Counted from the stretch's first letter, positions 1-9,077 are shown. The stretch: 64,000 nucleotides of DNA from Roseovarius mucosus (GCF_002080415.1 NZ_CP020474.1:2183501-2247500), one strand, 5' to 3'. The notes: generated by a model from the sequence alone, not told the origin. Numbers and translations are program-made.

Positions 1-1204
1 TTGCGCCCTCGGCCAATTGCTTGCGGGTCATGTTCTTGGGGATGATATTGGTCCAGCAATCCGTGCCAGCAAAGCTGATTTCATTGCCGTTCTGAATAAG
101 GCGTCCTTCGGCCTCCATTGTTGCGTAAAGAGGTGTTGCAACCGGCGCGACCAAAACAGTTACCCTGATCGTCACAACCGGAAGGGCCATGCCAAATTCG
201 AACTGGCGCTCAAAGCAGCTAAGATCATCGCTGTCAAAACCGATCATCATCCCAGAGGACACCACGATGCCGGATTCCACCACAGTCTGGGTTTGCTTGA
301 CGAGATCCTGCTTCAGGTTCTGACGCTTTTTTGACTCTTGTAGTGCCTCGTCGCTGTTGGTTTCGATGCCAATGAAGATGTCTCGTACGCCAGCTTCGTT
401 GCACAAATCCATGATGCCTTGGTCGCGTGCGATATCTATGGATGCCTGGGTGGAGAATTGGACAGGCTCCCGACCGTCACGCCCATTCCAAGCCGCCAGC
501 ACCTCCAGCAACTCTCGCGTTCTTTTGCGATAGACCGTAAAGTTGTCATCTGAAAGGCTGATGTTTCTATAGCCGTGGTCATAGAGCAATTGGCATTCTT
601 CGATGACTTTTTCGGGCGGTTTGTGTCGCTGGGTTCGCCCCAGATACTGGATCACATCGCAAAAATGGCATTCAAACGGGCAGCCGCGACTGGTTTGAAT
701 AACTCCGGTGACGACACGCTCATTTCGATAAAGATCCCAGCGCGGCAAAGGAGAAAGCGCCATATCCGCCTTGCCACCTACATATCGCGGCTTGAGCGCG
801 CCATTCCGCAGATCGCGCATGAATTCCTCTGCCGAAGTTTCGAACTCTCCGATCACGAGGCAATCAGCGTCGGCTTCGAAAACCTCTGGGGCCAGTGAAA
901 CATGTGCGCCCCCCATGACGACAGTTCGCCCCATTTTCTTGAATTCCTGAGCGATTTCGATGCCGCGCCTTGCTTGGGAAACATTCATGCTGATGCAAAC
1001 GATCTGTGCGGGATTGGTGAAATCCACATCTTCAATCAGTTCATCACACAGCGTTAAATTTACATCCGGGTCAAAGAACGCGGCGACGGTCACAATGCCC
1101 GCAGCAGCCATAAGTGTGAACCGCTCGTCCAGATTGAGGGATGCGTCGGAAATAAGCGTGTCGCGTCCAAATTCCGGTGTTGGAGCAATAAGGTAAACGT
1201 CCAT
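1..1204 (-). CDS. B12-binding radical SAM protein (3' end off the window)
   Basis: The visible 401 codons encode an N-terminal cobalamin-binding Rossmann domain (about residues 1-140, with GGAHVSLAPE at 98-107). A radical SAM core follows, in which RGCPFECHFCD gives the CxxxCxxC cluster ligands Cys175, Cys179 and Cys182. Proteins with this order use a [4Fe-4S] cluster, SAM and often cobalamin for methylations or rearrangements on unactivated carbons. The C-terminus runs off the left edge, so the specificity domain cannot be judged. The ATG at 1204 has only a weak Shine-Dalgarno. It is a lone leftward gene followed upstream by about 700 non-coding bases. The family call is firm; the substrate is unknown. 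Confidence 0.85.
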   Translation of the reverse strand, partial: MDVYLIAPTPEFGRDTLISDASLNLDERFTLMAAAGIVTVAAFFDPDVNLTLCDELIEDVDFTNPAQIVCISMNVSQARRGIEIAQEFKKMGRTVVMGGAHVSLAPEVFEADADCLVIGEFETSAEEFMRDLRNGALKPRYVGGKADMALSPLPRWDLYRNERVVTGVIQTSRGCPFECHFCDVIQYLGRTQRHKPPEKVIEECQLLYDHGYRNISLSDDNFTVYRKRTRELLEVLAAWNGRDGREPVQFSTQASIDIARDQGIMDLCNEAGVRDIFIGIETNSDEALQESKKRQNLKQDLVKQTQTVVESGIVVSSGMMIGFDSDDLSCFERQFEFGMALPVVTIRVTVLVAPVATPLYATMEAEGRLIQNGNEISFAGTDCWTNIIPKNMTRKQLAEGA

Positions 1205-1901
1205 TTCAGAAGAACCCCATTTTAACAGACCACCCAGCAAACGGTGGCGTGTCGCCCGACAGGGCTCGGTGTCGTTGTTGACCCTAACGGCAGGGCTCGT
1301 AGCCTTGGGTTTGTGGGATGCTTCAGCGACATGTGGCCACGAGGTATCGTGGCTTTAATCGGACGATCAGCACCAACCAGAACCTAAGAAATTACGGGTA
1401 CTTATTAGATAACTAGCAAAACTATAGTGCGACGATGGTCGCGCGCGCTCAGCATATATAGCTGCCACAATCCCACCAACCCATCCATGAGAGGTAGTAA
1501 CATCCTCCGGAAGATCGGTTTAAGCTCCATACTCAGTGGTCAACTCAAGCGACTGTACATCTTGACGCGTGGGGCTTGGTTTTTCACGATCTTCAAGGTC
1601 GACTTGTGATCGCAGTCCCCACAGCATCTCTCATCTGCGGATGACCCAGCGTAGCGGTCTTGGCGACAAATGTCATCCCTCAAGCGGGCATGGCGCGCTA
1701 AAACAGCAGGGGCCACCCCTGCACTGATTCCACCTTGCGCGCCGCAGTTCAGTCGTTTAAACGCCGCTTCGCGTTGCCTCGATTGATTTGTGGGTGGAGC
1801 ATGTCGTTCGAAATTTGCGGGTCCGCTCGCGAATGACTTGCAAAACCATAGGGTTCAAGGCAAATGAGAAGAACCAGTAGGGCCATAGTAGCGCCCGCAA
1901 A
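1205..1901. other. Intergenic stretch without a recognisable gene
   Basis: About 700 bases between the radical SAM gene and tRNA-Thr. The only open frames are short, have no family resemblance and no ribosome binding site. A 9-bp direct repeat CAGGGCTCG occurs twice near 1260 and 1292. I see no insertion-sequence ends, no hairpin with a T-tract and no RNA family I can name. Confidence 0.5.
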
Positions 1902-1977
1902 GCCCCATTAGCTCAGCTGGTAGAGCAGGTCCTTCGTAAGGACAAGGTCGGCGGTTCGAGTCCGTCATGGGGCACCA
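1902..1977 (+). tRNA. tRNA-Thr (anticodon CGU)
   Basis: A full cloverleaf of 76 nt including an encoded CCA. The acceptor stem GCCCCAT/ATGGGGC is perfect, the D arm is GCTC/GAGC, the anticodon loop TTCGTAA gives anticodon CGU, and the T loop is TTCGAGT. The outermost anticodon-stem pair is a G-A mismatch. It reads threonine ACG codons. I found no duplicated 3' end nearby that would mark an integration site. Confidence 0.96.
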
Positions 1978-2057
1978 GTTCTCTCGGGCAATGCGCTAAA
2001 TTCTAACCAAAAATCGGCTGATAGCTGCCTCTTCGGGTCCAGTTCGGGTTCTCGGGA

Positions 2058-2474
2058 TCAGAGCGGGGCTTCGGCCAGGCCGGCGCGGTGCAGCAGAATT
2101 TCCGCACTGTCGTTCCAAACATTCGTTGACGTTATTTTGCCATCCCGCACCACGAACATATCCATGTAACGGTTGGTTTCGAACGGCGTGCCATCCGGCC
2201 ATTCGCCGTATAGAAACCCAGTGTTGTAGACGTATACGGACCCTGTTTCGGCGTCGTAGGCGGCGTCTGTTCGTAAAAAGCGCTTTTTGACCCATTTGTA
2301 GCGTTTGGCGTTAAACGCAGTTGTATCCGCCGGTCCGGTAAACTGACGCCCGCCGGTAAAGATGACCTCGAAATCATCAGCGACATAGGCGGCGGCCCCG
2401 ATAGGGTCTGGCACCATGGAGCGTTCTAGGTAGGCCTCAACGATTTCTTTGGCGGCGGTAACGGGGTTTGACAT
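2058..2474 (-). CDS. SnoaL-like / NTF2-fold protein
   Basis: A 138-residue single-domain protein of the alpha+beta-barrel NTF2/SnoaL class, recognisable from the N-terminal helix (EIVEAYLERSM), the central FEVIFTGGRQF strand and the C-terminal DGKITSTNVWND segment. Such proteins are small isomerases, hydrolases or ligand carriers; no specific reaction can be assigned. I chose the ATG at 2474 because GGAGA lies 7 bases upstream; the longer frame reaching 2567 has no ribosome site. It lies 181 bases downstream of the amidohydrolase on the same strand and may be the last gene of that operon. Confidence 0.75.
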   Translation of the reverse strand: MSNPVTAAKEIVEAYLERSMVPDPIGAAAYVADDFEVIFTGGRQFTGPADTTAFNAKRYKWVKKRFLRTDAAYDAETGSVYVYNTGFLYGEWPDGTPFETNRYMDMFVVRDGKITSTNVWNDSAEILLHRAGLAEAPL

Positions 2475-2655
2475 GGGGTATCTCCAGATGGGCTTGGTTC
2501 GGTAATTTGTGAGGGCGCGATCAGGGGGCGACGCAGCCTTTGATCTGACAGAGGTCTTTTGCGCCAAATATCAGCCGATTGAGAAGGCCGTTCGCTTGTC
2601 CGCCCAATCTGGGCCTGTCGATAAAGGCGCTTGGGCGATCCTCCATCCTCAACGC

Positions 2656-3888
2656 TTAATGGCTGTGCAATTCAGGCAATGCATGGGTAAACACGGGCTT
2701 GCCGCGTTTGAACCCGTACATTGGCTGAGCAAGCTCGGCCACGGCCATTGTCGCATCCCGGGCATCAATTACGACCAGATCTGCGGGTGCGCCTTTCTGG
2801 ATCCCGTAGTCTTTCAGGTTCAGAAGTTTGGCGGAGCGGGAGGACACCATATCAAGGCATCCGGCCATATCTTCGCGTCGTCCGATCTGTGCGATATTGG
2901 CGTAGAGATTGGCCATTCGGATCAGGGAGCAATCGCCAAACGGAGTGAATGGGTTGAGCACATTGTTTGTGGACAAAGAGCAATTTACCCCTTCGGCGGC
3001 CATCAGATGTATTGGCGTTACGCCACGCGGCACGCTCAGATTTTCTGTGTGGTCGCGATGCATCAGGAAAAGATCGGTGGACGGAAGAACCGTGACGGCG
3101 ACACCTGCATCCGCAAGGCGCCGTGAAAGCGCGGTAAGCCGATGGGCAGACATATTTGCGAATTTGGTGACATGGCCCACCGCAACCCTGCCGCCCCAGC
3201 CATATTCATCCGCCTTTCGGCAGACATAGTCCACGTCGAGGGACGTGGCATCGGAGCCGAAATCGAGATGCATGTCGATGTCTACGTCGAAGTCGCGCGC
3301 CATCTCGAAAACGCGGTCAATCTGGCCATGTGGGTTCGTGTCTGTGTAGGGTGCTGCCCCTACCGAGCCTGCGCCGTCCTTTAGGGCTGCGACCATCAAT
3401 TCATCCGTGCCGGGGTTATTGAGCAGCCCATCCTGTGGAAAAACGCAGATTTCCACATCAATGGCCCATGCGAATTCCGCGATTGCATGTTTCACGCCCT
3501 CAAATCCCCGCAGACCAACGACAGGATCGACCTCGACATGGGTGCGCATCTGCGTGGTGCCCTTGAGCACACATTTTCGCAGCGTCTTGGCCGCGCGGAA
3601 AGCAACATCTTCTTCGGTAAAAGCGGCTTTCAGGCCAACGACCTCGGCTATGGCTTCCTGCAGGCCGCCTTTCATCTGACACCGGTCAAGAATGCATGAT
3701 TTGTCGAGATGGATATGCGTCTCGACAAAGCCGGGGAGAACGATCCGACCGTTCAGGTGGAGGGCTTTGTCGCCTTGCTCCAGCGTGCCCGCCGCTTTCA
3801 TCTCGACAATCTTGCCACCGTGCACACCCAGATCAAACGCCTGACCTGGCTCTGAGGGCAGGGTGATATTATGAAATGTCAGATCCAT
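2656..3888 (-). CDS. Amidohydrolase of the cytosine deaminase / AtzC type
   Basis: A 410-residue TIM-barrel amidohydrolase. VETHIHLDK supplies the first metal histidines (58 and 60), and MHLDFG (His207) and VGHVTK (His239) supply the later ones. Relatives hydrolyse C-N bonds of cyclic amidines and amides (cytosine, isocytosine, N-alkyl-ammelide). The segment aligned with the CodA HDDVFDPWYP motif reads TNNVLNPFTP, so the usual catalytic or metal Asp appears as Asn308. That is either a subfamily feature or a sign of altered chemistry. The start is the ATG at 3888, preceded by GGGAG and 16 bases after the stop of the transporter fusion, so it is the distal partner of the ABC importer operon. 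Confidence 0.82.
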   Translation of the reverse strand: MDLTFHNITLPSEPGQAFDLGVHGGKIVEMKAAGTLEQGDKALHLNGRIVLPGFVETHIHLDKSCILDRCQMKGGLQEAIAEVVGLKAAFTEEDVAFRAAKTLRKCVLKGTTQMRTHVEVDPVVGLRGFEGVKHAIAEFAWAIDVEICVFPQDGLLNNPGTDELMVAALKDGAGSVGAAPYTDTNPHGQIDRVFEMARDFDVDIDMHLDFGSDATSLDVDYVCRKADEYGWGGRVAVGHVTKFANMSAHRLTALSRRLADAGVAVTVLPSTDLFLMHRDHTENLSVPRGVTPIHLMAAEGVNCSLSTNNVLNPFTPFGDCSLIRMANLYANIAQIGRREDMAGCLDMVSSRSAKLLNLKDYGIQKGAPADLVVIDARDATMAVAELAQPMYGFKRGKPVFTHALPELHSH

Positions 3889-3904
3889 GAGGCTCCCTTT
3901 CTTC

Positions 3905-6445
3905 TCATTGCGCAGCCACCTCGGCACCGAGGTAGGCTTGCTCGATTGATGCATCCTTTTGCAAATCCACCGATGTTCCCGATTTTACGACTTGTCCGCT
4001 TTCCAACACATAGGCGCGGTCGGCAATGGCCAGCGCCAGCGTTGCCATTTGGTCCACAAGCAAAACAGTGACCCCTTCGTCACGCAGATCGGCGAGCACA
4101 TCGTAGAGCTCTGCTATGATAGACGGCGCCAAACCCAGCGATGGCTCGTCCAGCAAAAGAATGCGCGGGTTTGCGATCAGGCCGCGGGCAATCGCGAGCA
4201 TCTGCTGTTCCCCACCCGAGAGAACGCCAGCGGGTGCGTCGATCCGATCGCGCAGCCGCGGAAAGCGCTGAAGCAGTCTGTCGATCTCTGCCTCGGCGTC
4301 AAGATCGGTCCGGTTATAAGCGCCCATCAGAATATTGTCGCGTACGCTCATCAGTGGAAAGACCTGCCGTCCTTCCGGAACAAGCGACAAGCCCGCGCGT
4401 GCGATCTGGTGGGCTGGCCGCTCTTCAATGGGCACCATATCAAGCAGGATCGCCCCCGAGACAGGCCTGTGCAGCCCTGCAAGGGATCGCATCATCGTTG
4501 ATTTTCCGGCACCGTTTGCCCCCAACACGGCGACCATCTCGCCGGGCTGAACATCCATGTCCAAAGAGTCGAGCGCTGCGGCGGCCCCATATCCCGCGGT
4601 CAAACTGCGTGTGCTGAGCACGTCCTTTTTGCCGCCTCGTATCCAAGGTGTGCTGCGTTCGCGGCCTTGATAGGCGCTGTCGCCAAGATAGGCCCGACGC
4701 ACGGCGGGATCATTTTGAACATCACTCGGCGCTCCGGTTTTGATCGGAACACCGGCATCCAGAACGATAATCTCGTCTGAAATGCGCATGATCATCGACA
4801 TATCATGTTCGACCAGAACAACCGCAACGCCAGCCTCTGCAATCTTGCGGATCAGCAGGCTTAGTGCCTCTTTGTCGCTATGCATCAAGCCAGCCGCAGG
4901 TTCGTCCAAAAGAAGAACAGAAGGTTTCGTGGCCAAGGCGCGGGCGATTTCCACCAGACGCTTGTCAACATGGGGCAAATCGCCGGATCGGCGCGCCACG
5001 GGGCCTTTGTATCCCACAAAGGCAAGTAGGTCGTCGGCGAGGGCGATCTGAGCATCGCGAGGCGGGCGTCCCAGCAACCAGCCAAGGTGCCCGGTGCCTA
5101 GGGCGATCAGGATATTCTCACGCACACTCAAGTCTTCAAAAAGCTGTGTGGTCTGGTAGGTGCGTGCAATGCCAGCGCGCGCTGTGCGCCATGCCGGGCG
5201 GCCTGCGATATCCTCTGACATTTCGATGCGGCCGCTGTCAGGTTTGTAAAACCCGCTGATCATGTTCAGCACGGTTGTCTTGCCCGCGCCATTTGGCCCG
5301 ATCACACTGGTTATGCGCCCTGCGGGGGCGGTGAATGACACATCCTTTGCCGCCTGAACCCCACCAAACTTGATCCCGAGGTCAGTGACCTTTAATCCGC
5401 CAGTGTTTTCGTTCAGGCCTGAGAGAAAGTCACCAAGGGCTTTGCCGGATGCCTTTGCTGTGGTTGGATCTTCGGCGCTTAGGTATCCCATCAGCCCGCC
5501 GATGATCCCTTTTGGTGCCAGCAGAAGCACGCCCATCATGATGCCGCCAAAGATGAGCAACCGGTATTCCGCGAGGCCTGATAAGACCTCGGGCAACAGA
5601 ACCACGATCAGGCTGCCTATGACTGGCCCCAAAAGACGCCCGGTTCCGCCGACAATCACAGCCAGAAGAAACAGAATTGACTGGAAGAAAGGGAAGGAGC
5701 CTGGGCTGATGAAGAGTTGTAGCGGTGTGAAAAGCGCCCCTGCGAGCCCGGCCAAAAGCGCAGAAAGAACAAAGGCCGTGGTCTTGATCGCAAAGGGGTT
5801 AAGACCGATGGACTGTGCCGCCACGTCGCTGGAGGCCACTGCGCGCATTGCCATGCCCCATCGGCCCCGTGACAGTTGCAGAAACAACAGCAGGGACACT
5901 CCGGCAAGCAACACCGCAGCAATCGCCACCTCGGTTTCAAAGAATATGCGCCCAGCAAATTCAGGCGACCGGAAGCCCATCAGGCCATTATGCCCACCGG
6001 TAAGATCCCGTAATTCGATCGCAGCATGTTCGACGATAAAGGCGAAGGCGATTGTCATCATCGCAAGATAGGGGCCCGCGACCCGCAGGGCTGGCATCGC
6101 CAGCAACATGCCCACAAAGCTGCTTATGATGCCGGACACGATGAAAGCCAGCCAATAATCAAAGCCTGCGATCACCATGATCGCCGTCGTATAGGCACCG
6201 ATCGCGAAGAACCCGACATGACCAAAGGAAATCTGTCCGGAAAGCCCCAACAGAATATTGAGACCGACACCAACGACGACATTCAGCGCAAAAAGGGCGA
6301 GGATGAAGACAAGGTAACCATTGGCATTGAGTGCCAGCATGATCGTGATGGCGGTCAGAGCCACTATTCCCAAGATTGACGTGCCCGGATGCGCCAAAAG
6401 CCGGGTCAAGCGCAGCCGTGCGGATACGTGTTCTTCTTCAGCCAT
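3905..6445 (-). CDS. LivM-LivG-LivF fusion: permease plus two ATPases of a branched-chain-type ABC importer
   Basis: One uninterrupted 846-residue frame joins three normally separate subunits. Residues about 15-320 form the LivM-type membrane permease (GLNILLGLSGQISFGHVGFF at 61-80). Residues about 351-590 form a LivG-type ATPase with Walker A GPNGAGKT (383-390) and Walker B VLLLDEP. Residues about 607-843 form a LivF-type ATPase with Walker A GANGAGKS (642-649), signature LSGGEQ and ILLLDEP. In the first ATPase the signature is degenerate (DLPHVDKRLVEIARAL). It ends 16 bases before the amidohydrolase start and begins just after the LivH gene. The substrate is unknown; the neighbouring amidohydrolase suggests an amide or N-heterocycle rather than leucine. 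Confidence 0.93.
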   Translation of the reverse strand: MAEEEHVSARLRLTRLLAHPGTSILGIVALTAITIMLALNANGYLVFILALFALNVVVGVGLNILLGLSGQISFGHVGFFAIGAYTTAIMVIAGFDYWLAFIVSGIISSFVGMLLAMPALRVAGPYLAMMTIAFAFIVEHAAIELRDLTGGHNGLMGFRSPEFAGRIFFETEVAIAAVLLAGVSLLLFLQLSRGRWGMAMRAVASSDVAAQSIGLNPFAIKTTAFVLSALLAGLAGALFTPLQLFISPGSFPFFQSILFLLAVIVGGTGRLLGPVIGSLIVVLLPEVLSGLAEYRLLIFGGIMMGVLLLAPKGIIGGLMGYLSAEDPTTAKASGKALGDFLSGLNENTGGLKVTDLGIKFGGVQAAKDVSFTAPAGRITSVIGPNGAGKTTVLNMISGFYKPDSGRIEMSEDIAGRPAWRTARAGIARTYQTTQLFEDLSVRENILIALGTGHLGWLLGRPPRDAQIALADDLLAFVGYKGPVARRSGDLPHVDKRLVEIARALATKPSVLLLDEPAAGLMHSDKEALSLLIRKIAEAGVAVVLVEHDMSMIMRISDEIIVLDAGVPIKTGAPSDVQNDPAVRRAYLGDSAYQGRERSTPWIRGGKKDVLSTRSLTAGYGAAAALDSLDMDVQPGEMVAVLGANGAGKSTMMRSLAGLHRPVSGAILLDMVPIEERPAHQIARAGLSLVPEGRQVFPLMSVRDNILMGAYNRTDLDAEAEIDRLLQRFPRLRDRIDAPAGVLSGGEQQMLAIARGLIANPRILLLDEPSLGLAPSIIAELYDVLADLRDEGVTVLLVDQMATLALAIADRAYVLESGQVVKSGTSVDLQKDASIEQAYLGAEVAAQ

Positions 6446-6448
6446 GGA

Positions 6449-7318
6449 TCAGACTTTCTTGAGTTCTGCGCGACCAAACAGGCCGTTCGGCACCGTCACC
6501 AGCACCAGTATGACAACACTGAATGAGACGATCTGCGTATAGCTCGAACCAATGTAAGCGGTGGTCAGGGCCTCGACGCAGCCATAAAGCACACCAGCAA
6601 TCATGACGCCCCAAGCGCTGCTGATCCCGCCGAGAATAGCAGCCGCAAACGCCTTGATACCAAAGACGACACCCATGCCTGCCGACACGTTGAAAAGCGG
6701 AGCGATCAGCAATCCCGCGACACCGGCAAAAACTGCCGAAATTGCAAAGGATGCTGCGATAACCGCTTCTGTATTCACGCCTGTCAGACGTGCCGCCTCT
6801 GGTCGTTGCACAGAGGCCAGCATGGCTTTGCCAAGTCGGGTTTTGGTCGTCACAATCGTCAAGGCCATTGCAATCGCAAGACCGACGACCGGAATGATCA
6901 GCTGCAACGGATAGGCGCCAGCGCCAAAGATATCGATCGCATTTTCAACAAACGGTGACGGCAGGCTGCGGGGTTCTTTGCCGAAGGTGAACAGAATGAT
7001 GTTATCGAGGACAATCCCGCCTGCAACCGTCGCCATGAGCCAAGCGTCAGAGCCGCGCGCGGCGAAAGGGCGAACCAAGAAGCGTTCCACCGCGAGACCC
7101 AGTATCGCACAACAGGCCAAAGCCGCCGGAATTCCAATCCAGAACGGCCAACCCAGCGTCACCATGAAAGTATACCCCATGACAGCGCCGAACATCATGG
7201 ATGAACCCTGACTGAAGTTGACTGTTTTTGACACCGCATAGGTAATGTGAAAGCCCAGAGCCATCAGCCCGTACATCGAGCCAAGCGCCAGTCCGGTAAT
7301 GAGTGTGGACGCGATCAT
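6449..7318 (-). CDS. LivH-type permease of the branched-chain-type ABC importer
   Basis: A 289-residue hydrophobic protein with about eight membrane segments and the family hallmarks MYGLMALGFHITYAVSKTVNF near the N-terminus and FAAAILGGISSAWG late in the sequence. It pairs with the LivM domain of the adjacent fusion to form the translocation pore. I chose the ATG at 7318, which follows GGGAGAGG; an in-frame TTG at 7333 lies upstream of that ribosome site. The stop is only three bases before the fusion gene's ATG, so the two are translationally coupled. Confidence 0.92.
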   Translation of the reverse strand: MIASTLITGLALGSMYGLMALGFHITYAVSKTVNFSQGSSMMFGAVMGYTFMVTLGWPFWIGIPAALACCAILGLAVERFLVRPFAARGSDAWLMATVAGGIVLDNIILFTFGKEPRSLPSPFVENAIDIFGAGAYPLQLIIPVVGLAIAMALTIVTTKTRLGKAMLASVQRPEAARLTGVNTEAVIAASFAISAVFAGVAGLLIAPLFNVSAGMGVVFGIKAFAAAILGGISSAWGVMIAGVLYGCVEALTTAYIGSSYTQIVSFSVVILVLVTVPNGLFGRAELKKV

Positions 7319-7340
7319 GATCCTCTCCCGCAAGTGATAC

Positions 7341-7360
7341 GGAAGGCCCTTCGGCCTTCC
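7341..7360 (-). terminator. Intercistronic hairpin after the solute-binding-protein gene
   Basis: A perfect 8-bp stem GGAAGGCC/GGCCTTCC with a 4-base loop lies between the binding-protein gene and the LivH permease gene. There is no strong T-tract, so it more likely stabilises the upstream message or causes partial termination, leaving more binding protein than membrane subunits. Confidence 0.6.
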
Positions 7361-7380
7361 GACGTTTTGTTTCGGGGGCG

Positions 7381-8565
7381 CTACTTGATGGGGATGATCT
7401 CGCCGTCAATAAATCGCGTGAACACGTAGTCTTCTGCTCCAAGCGCGTCGTGCTGCTCTGGCGTGAAGGGGGTGGAATAGGTTTTGATCAACCCGTCATA
7501 GCTGTCGATGTCATAGAACCCTTGGCGAATTGCCGGACCGTCCGTTGAACCTGCGTTCTGAATTGCAAGAGCCGTAAGATGCATAGCGTCATAGGCATTC
7601 GCGATGCCCACTGCCGGGGTGACATCCGCCGGACCTTTGATTTCGGGAAACTTGGCCATTAGCGCGTCCAGAGTTGCCGCAGCTTTGGGCGAGTCGTTGC
7701 CTGAGAAGGTGAAGGTTTGGATCATTTCCACATCTTTGGCGCGCGGTCCGGCCAGTTCAGAGAAGCGGCCTCCGGCTGGTCCCCAATGAGATATGACCGG
7801 AACGTCCCAGCCCATGCGCTCCAGTGATTTCATGACCTGCGCAGACGGGCCCACATTGGCAACCATAAAGATCGCATCGGCACCGGCCTCTTTTAGTCGG
7901 GTCAACTGTGGAACGACGTCGATATCGTTTGCTTCAACCCGCTCAATCCCGGCTGTGGGCATTCCCTTTGCCTCAAGGGCGGCGGTCAATCCTTTCTCGT
8001 TTGACTCGCCCCAAGGGTTGTTGATCAGCATCATGCCGGGGTTTTTTGACCCATGAACTGTCACTGCGCGTTCGACGAGAGCGACGTCCACCATTTCATC
8101 CACGGCAGACACCCGGAAGACATAGTTCTCTTCGGCACCGTTTTGGGTGATTGGGGTGCCAGCGGCCCATGGCCCCATGAACGGAACTTTGGCTTGGTTC
8201 ATGTAAGGCACCAAGGCGAGTGAGACAGGCGTTTGCAGGCCGCCAAACAACACCACGACCCCTTCGCGCTGGACCAGTTCACGCGCTGCGGTCAGACCTT
8301 TGCCGGGGTTGTCCTCGTCATCGCGGCGGATCATCTCGACCTGTTTGCCCAACAGCCCGCCGGCTGCGTTGATCTCATCAATCGCCAGCGCCATACCTCG
8401 GGTGATTGCTTCGCCGGACTTGGCAGAGGGGCCGGAGAGAGAGGCGATCAGCCCGATCTTGATGGTATCCTGCGCCAGGCCGGGTGTAGCAAACGCTGTG
8501 ACCGTGGCGAGCGCAAGCCCGGCAAAGGAGCGGCGCGTGAACTTTTGGTTCAGAATGGTCTTCAT
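7381..8565 (-). CDS. Periplasmic solute-binding protein, LivK type (peripla_BP_6)
   Basis: A 394-residue ligand-binding protein. The signal peptide contains TRRSFAG followed by a hydrophobic run and the cleavage site GLAQD, which looks like a Tat-type leader. The mature part begins TIKIGLIASLSGPSAKSGE, typical of type I branched-chain amino-acid and amide binding proteins. The ATG at 8565 has GAAAGGAAA upstream. It is the first intact gene of the leftward transporter operon and delivers ligand to the LivH / LivMGF membrane complex. Homologues bind leucine-type amino acids, urea, short amides or aromatic acids; the ligand here is not deducible by eye. Confidence 0.92.
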   Translation of the reverse strand: MKTILNQKFTRRSFAGLALATVTAFATPGLAQDTIKIGLIASLSGPSAKSGEAITRGMALAIDEINAAGGLLGKQVEMIRRDDEDNPGKGLTAARELVQREGVVVLFGGLQTPVSLALVPYMNQAKVPFMGPWAAGTPITQNGAEENYVFRVSAVDEMVDVALVERAVTVHGSKNPGMMLINNPWGESNEKGLTAALEAKGMPTAGIERVEANDIDVVPQLTRLKEAGADAIFMVANVGPSAQVMKSLERMGWDVPVISHWGPAGGRFSELAGPRAKDVEMIQTFTFSGNDSPKAAATLDALMAKFPEIKGPADVTPAVGIANAYDAMHLTALAIQNAGSTDGPAIRQGFYDIDSYDGLIKTYSTPFTPEQHDALGAEDYVFTRFIDGEIIPIK

Positions 8566-8645
8566 GTGGTTTCCTTTCGGGTCTGGTTGAAGGGTTAGAT
8601 CATTCGCCATTGATGCGCGCGGATCGTCGCGCGCTCAGTCATCCA

Positions 8646-8915
8646 TCACGGACACAGGGACGCGACGATGTTGCGCCGATCCGGCGGGTGCGCCCAAGGA
8701 TGACTTTGGCGACCGATCCTATGGGTAGAAGCTCTGGTGAATTCAGCGATTTGCGCGCCGCCGAGAAGTTTGTGGGCGGCACCGAACCGGATGATCTGAG
8801 TGCTCGTCCAAAAGAGCCTGTCCAATGCGCTGCCATCACTACCCATGAGAGCTGCCGCATCGTCATCAAAAGACGTTGTTACCTCTTCACCAGTCTCTGT
8901 GATGTTAACTTTCAT
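8646..8915 (-). pseudogene. Degraded AtzH-like (DUF3225) gene
   Basis: The 89-codon frame begins like an AtzH-family protein: EVTTSFDDDAAALMGSDG, then LDRLFW and IIRFGAAHKLLGG. This lines up with EVTEVFYRYETALVTNDV, LDALFW, TIRLGASENLFGQ of the intact paralogue at 15996-16397. After EFTRAS about 40 residues of the family core are missing, and the frame resumes with GRQSHPW, close to the GRQSQT of the paralogue, before ending in unrelated residues. I read this as an internally deleted remnant rather than a functional 130-residue enzyme. It lies 80 bases upstream of the binding-protein gene and was probably once the first gene of that operon. Confidence 0.65.
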
Positions 8916-9059
8916 GCCTTATTGAGCCCCCGGACGAAACGTCAGAACGCGCGTGCTCTAGACAGGTCCGAGCGCGCGTCTGTTTTGAGGTCCACGCAAA
9001 AGGCGCGTCGTTGCAACTTGTTTGCAGGTTCAGCTCTGGCAATTCCGCAAGGGGTGGTG

Positions 9060-9077
9060 AGTAATTGCTTACTTACT
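9060..9077. promoter_or_regulatory. Putative TetR operator 1 (AGTAA-N8-TTACT)
   Basis: Sequence AGTAATTGCTTACTTACT, an inverted repeat of AGTAA/TTACT spaced by 8 bases. It lies about 145 bases upstream of the AtzH remnant and the leftward ABC operon. The same pattern occurs at 10046 and 11792, upstream of the other two transcription units around the TetR gene. Confidence 0.6.

Noticed and set aside
1427..1609. A 60-codon frame in the gap before tRNA-Thr
   Set aside because: No ribosome site, no similarity to any family I know; consistent with chance.
1902..2057. tRNA-Thr as an integration site for the catabolic island
   Set aside because: No integrase gene and no second copy of the tRNA 3' end were seen between 2 and 22 kb.
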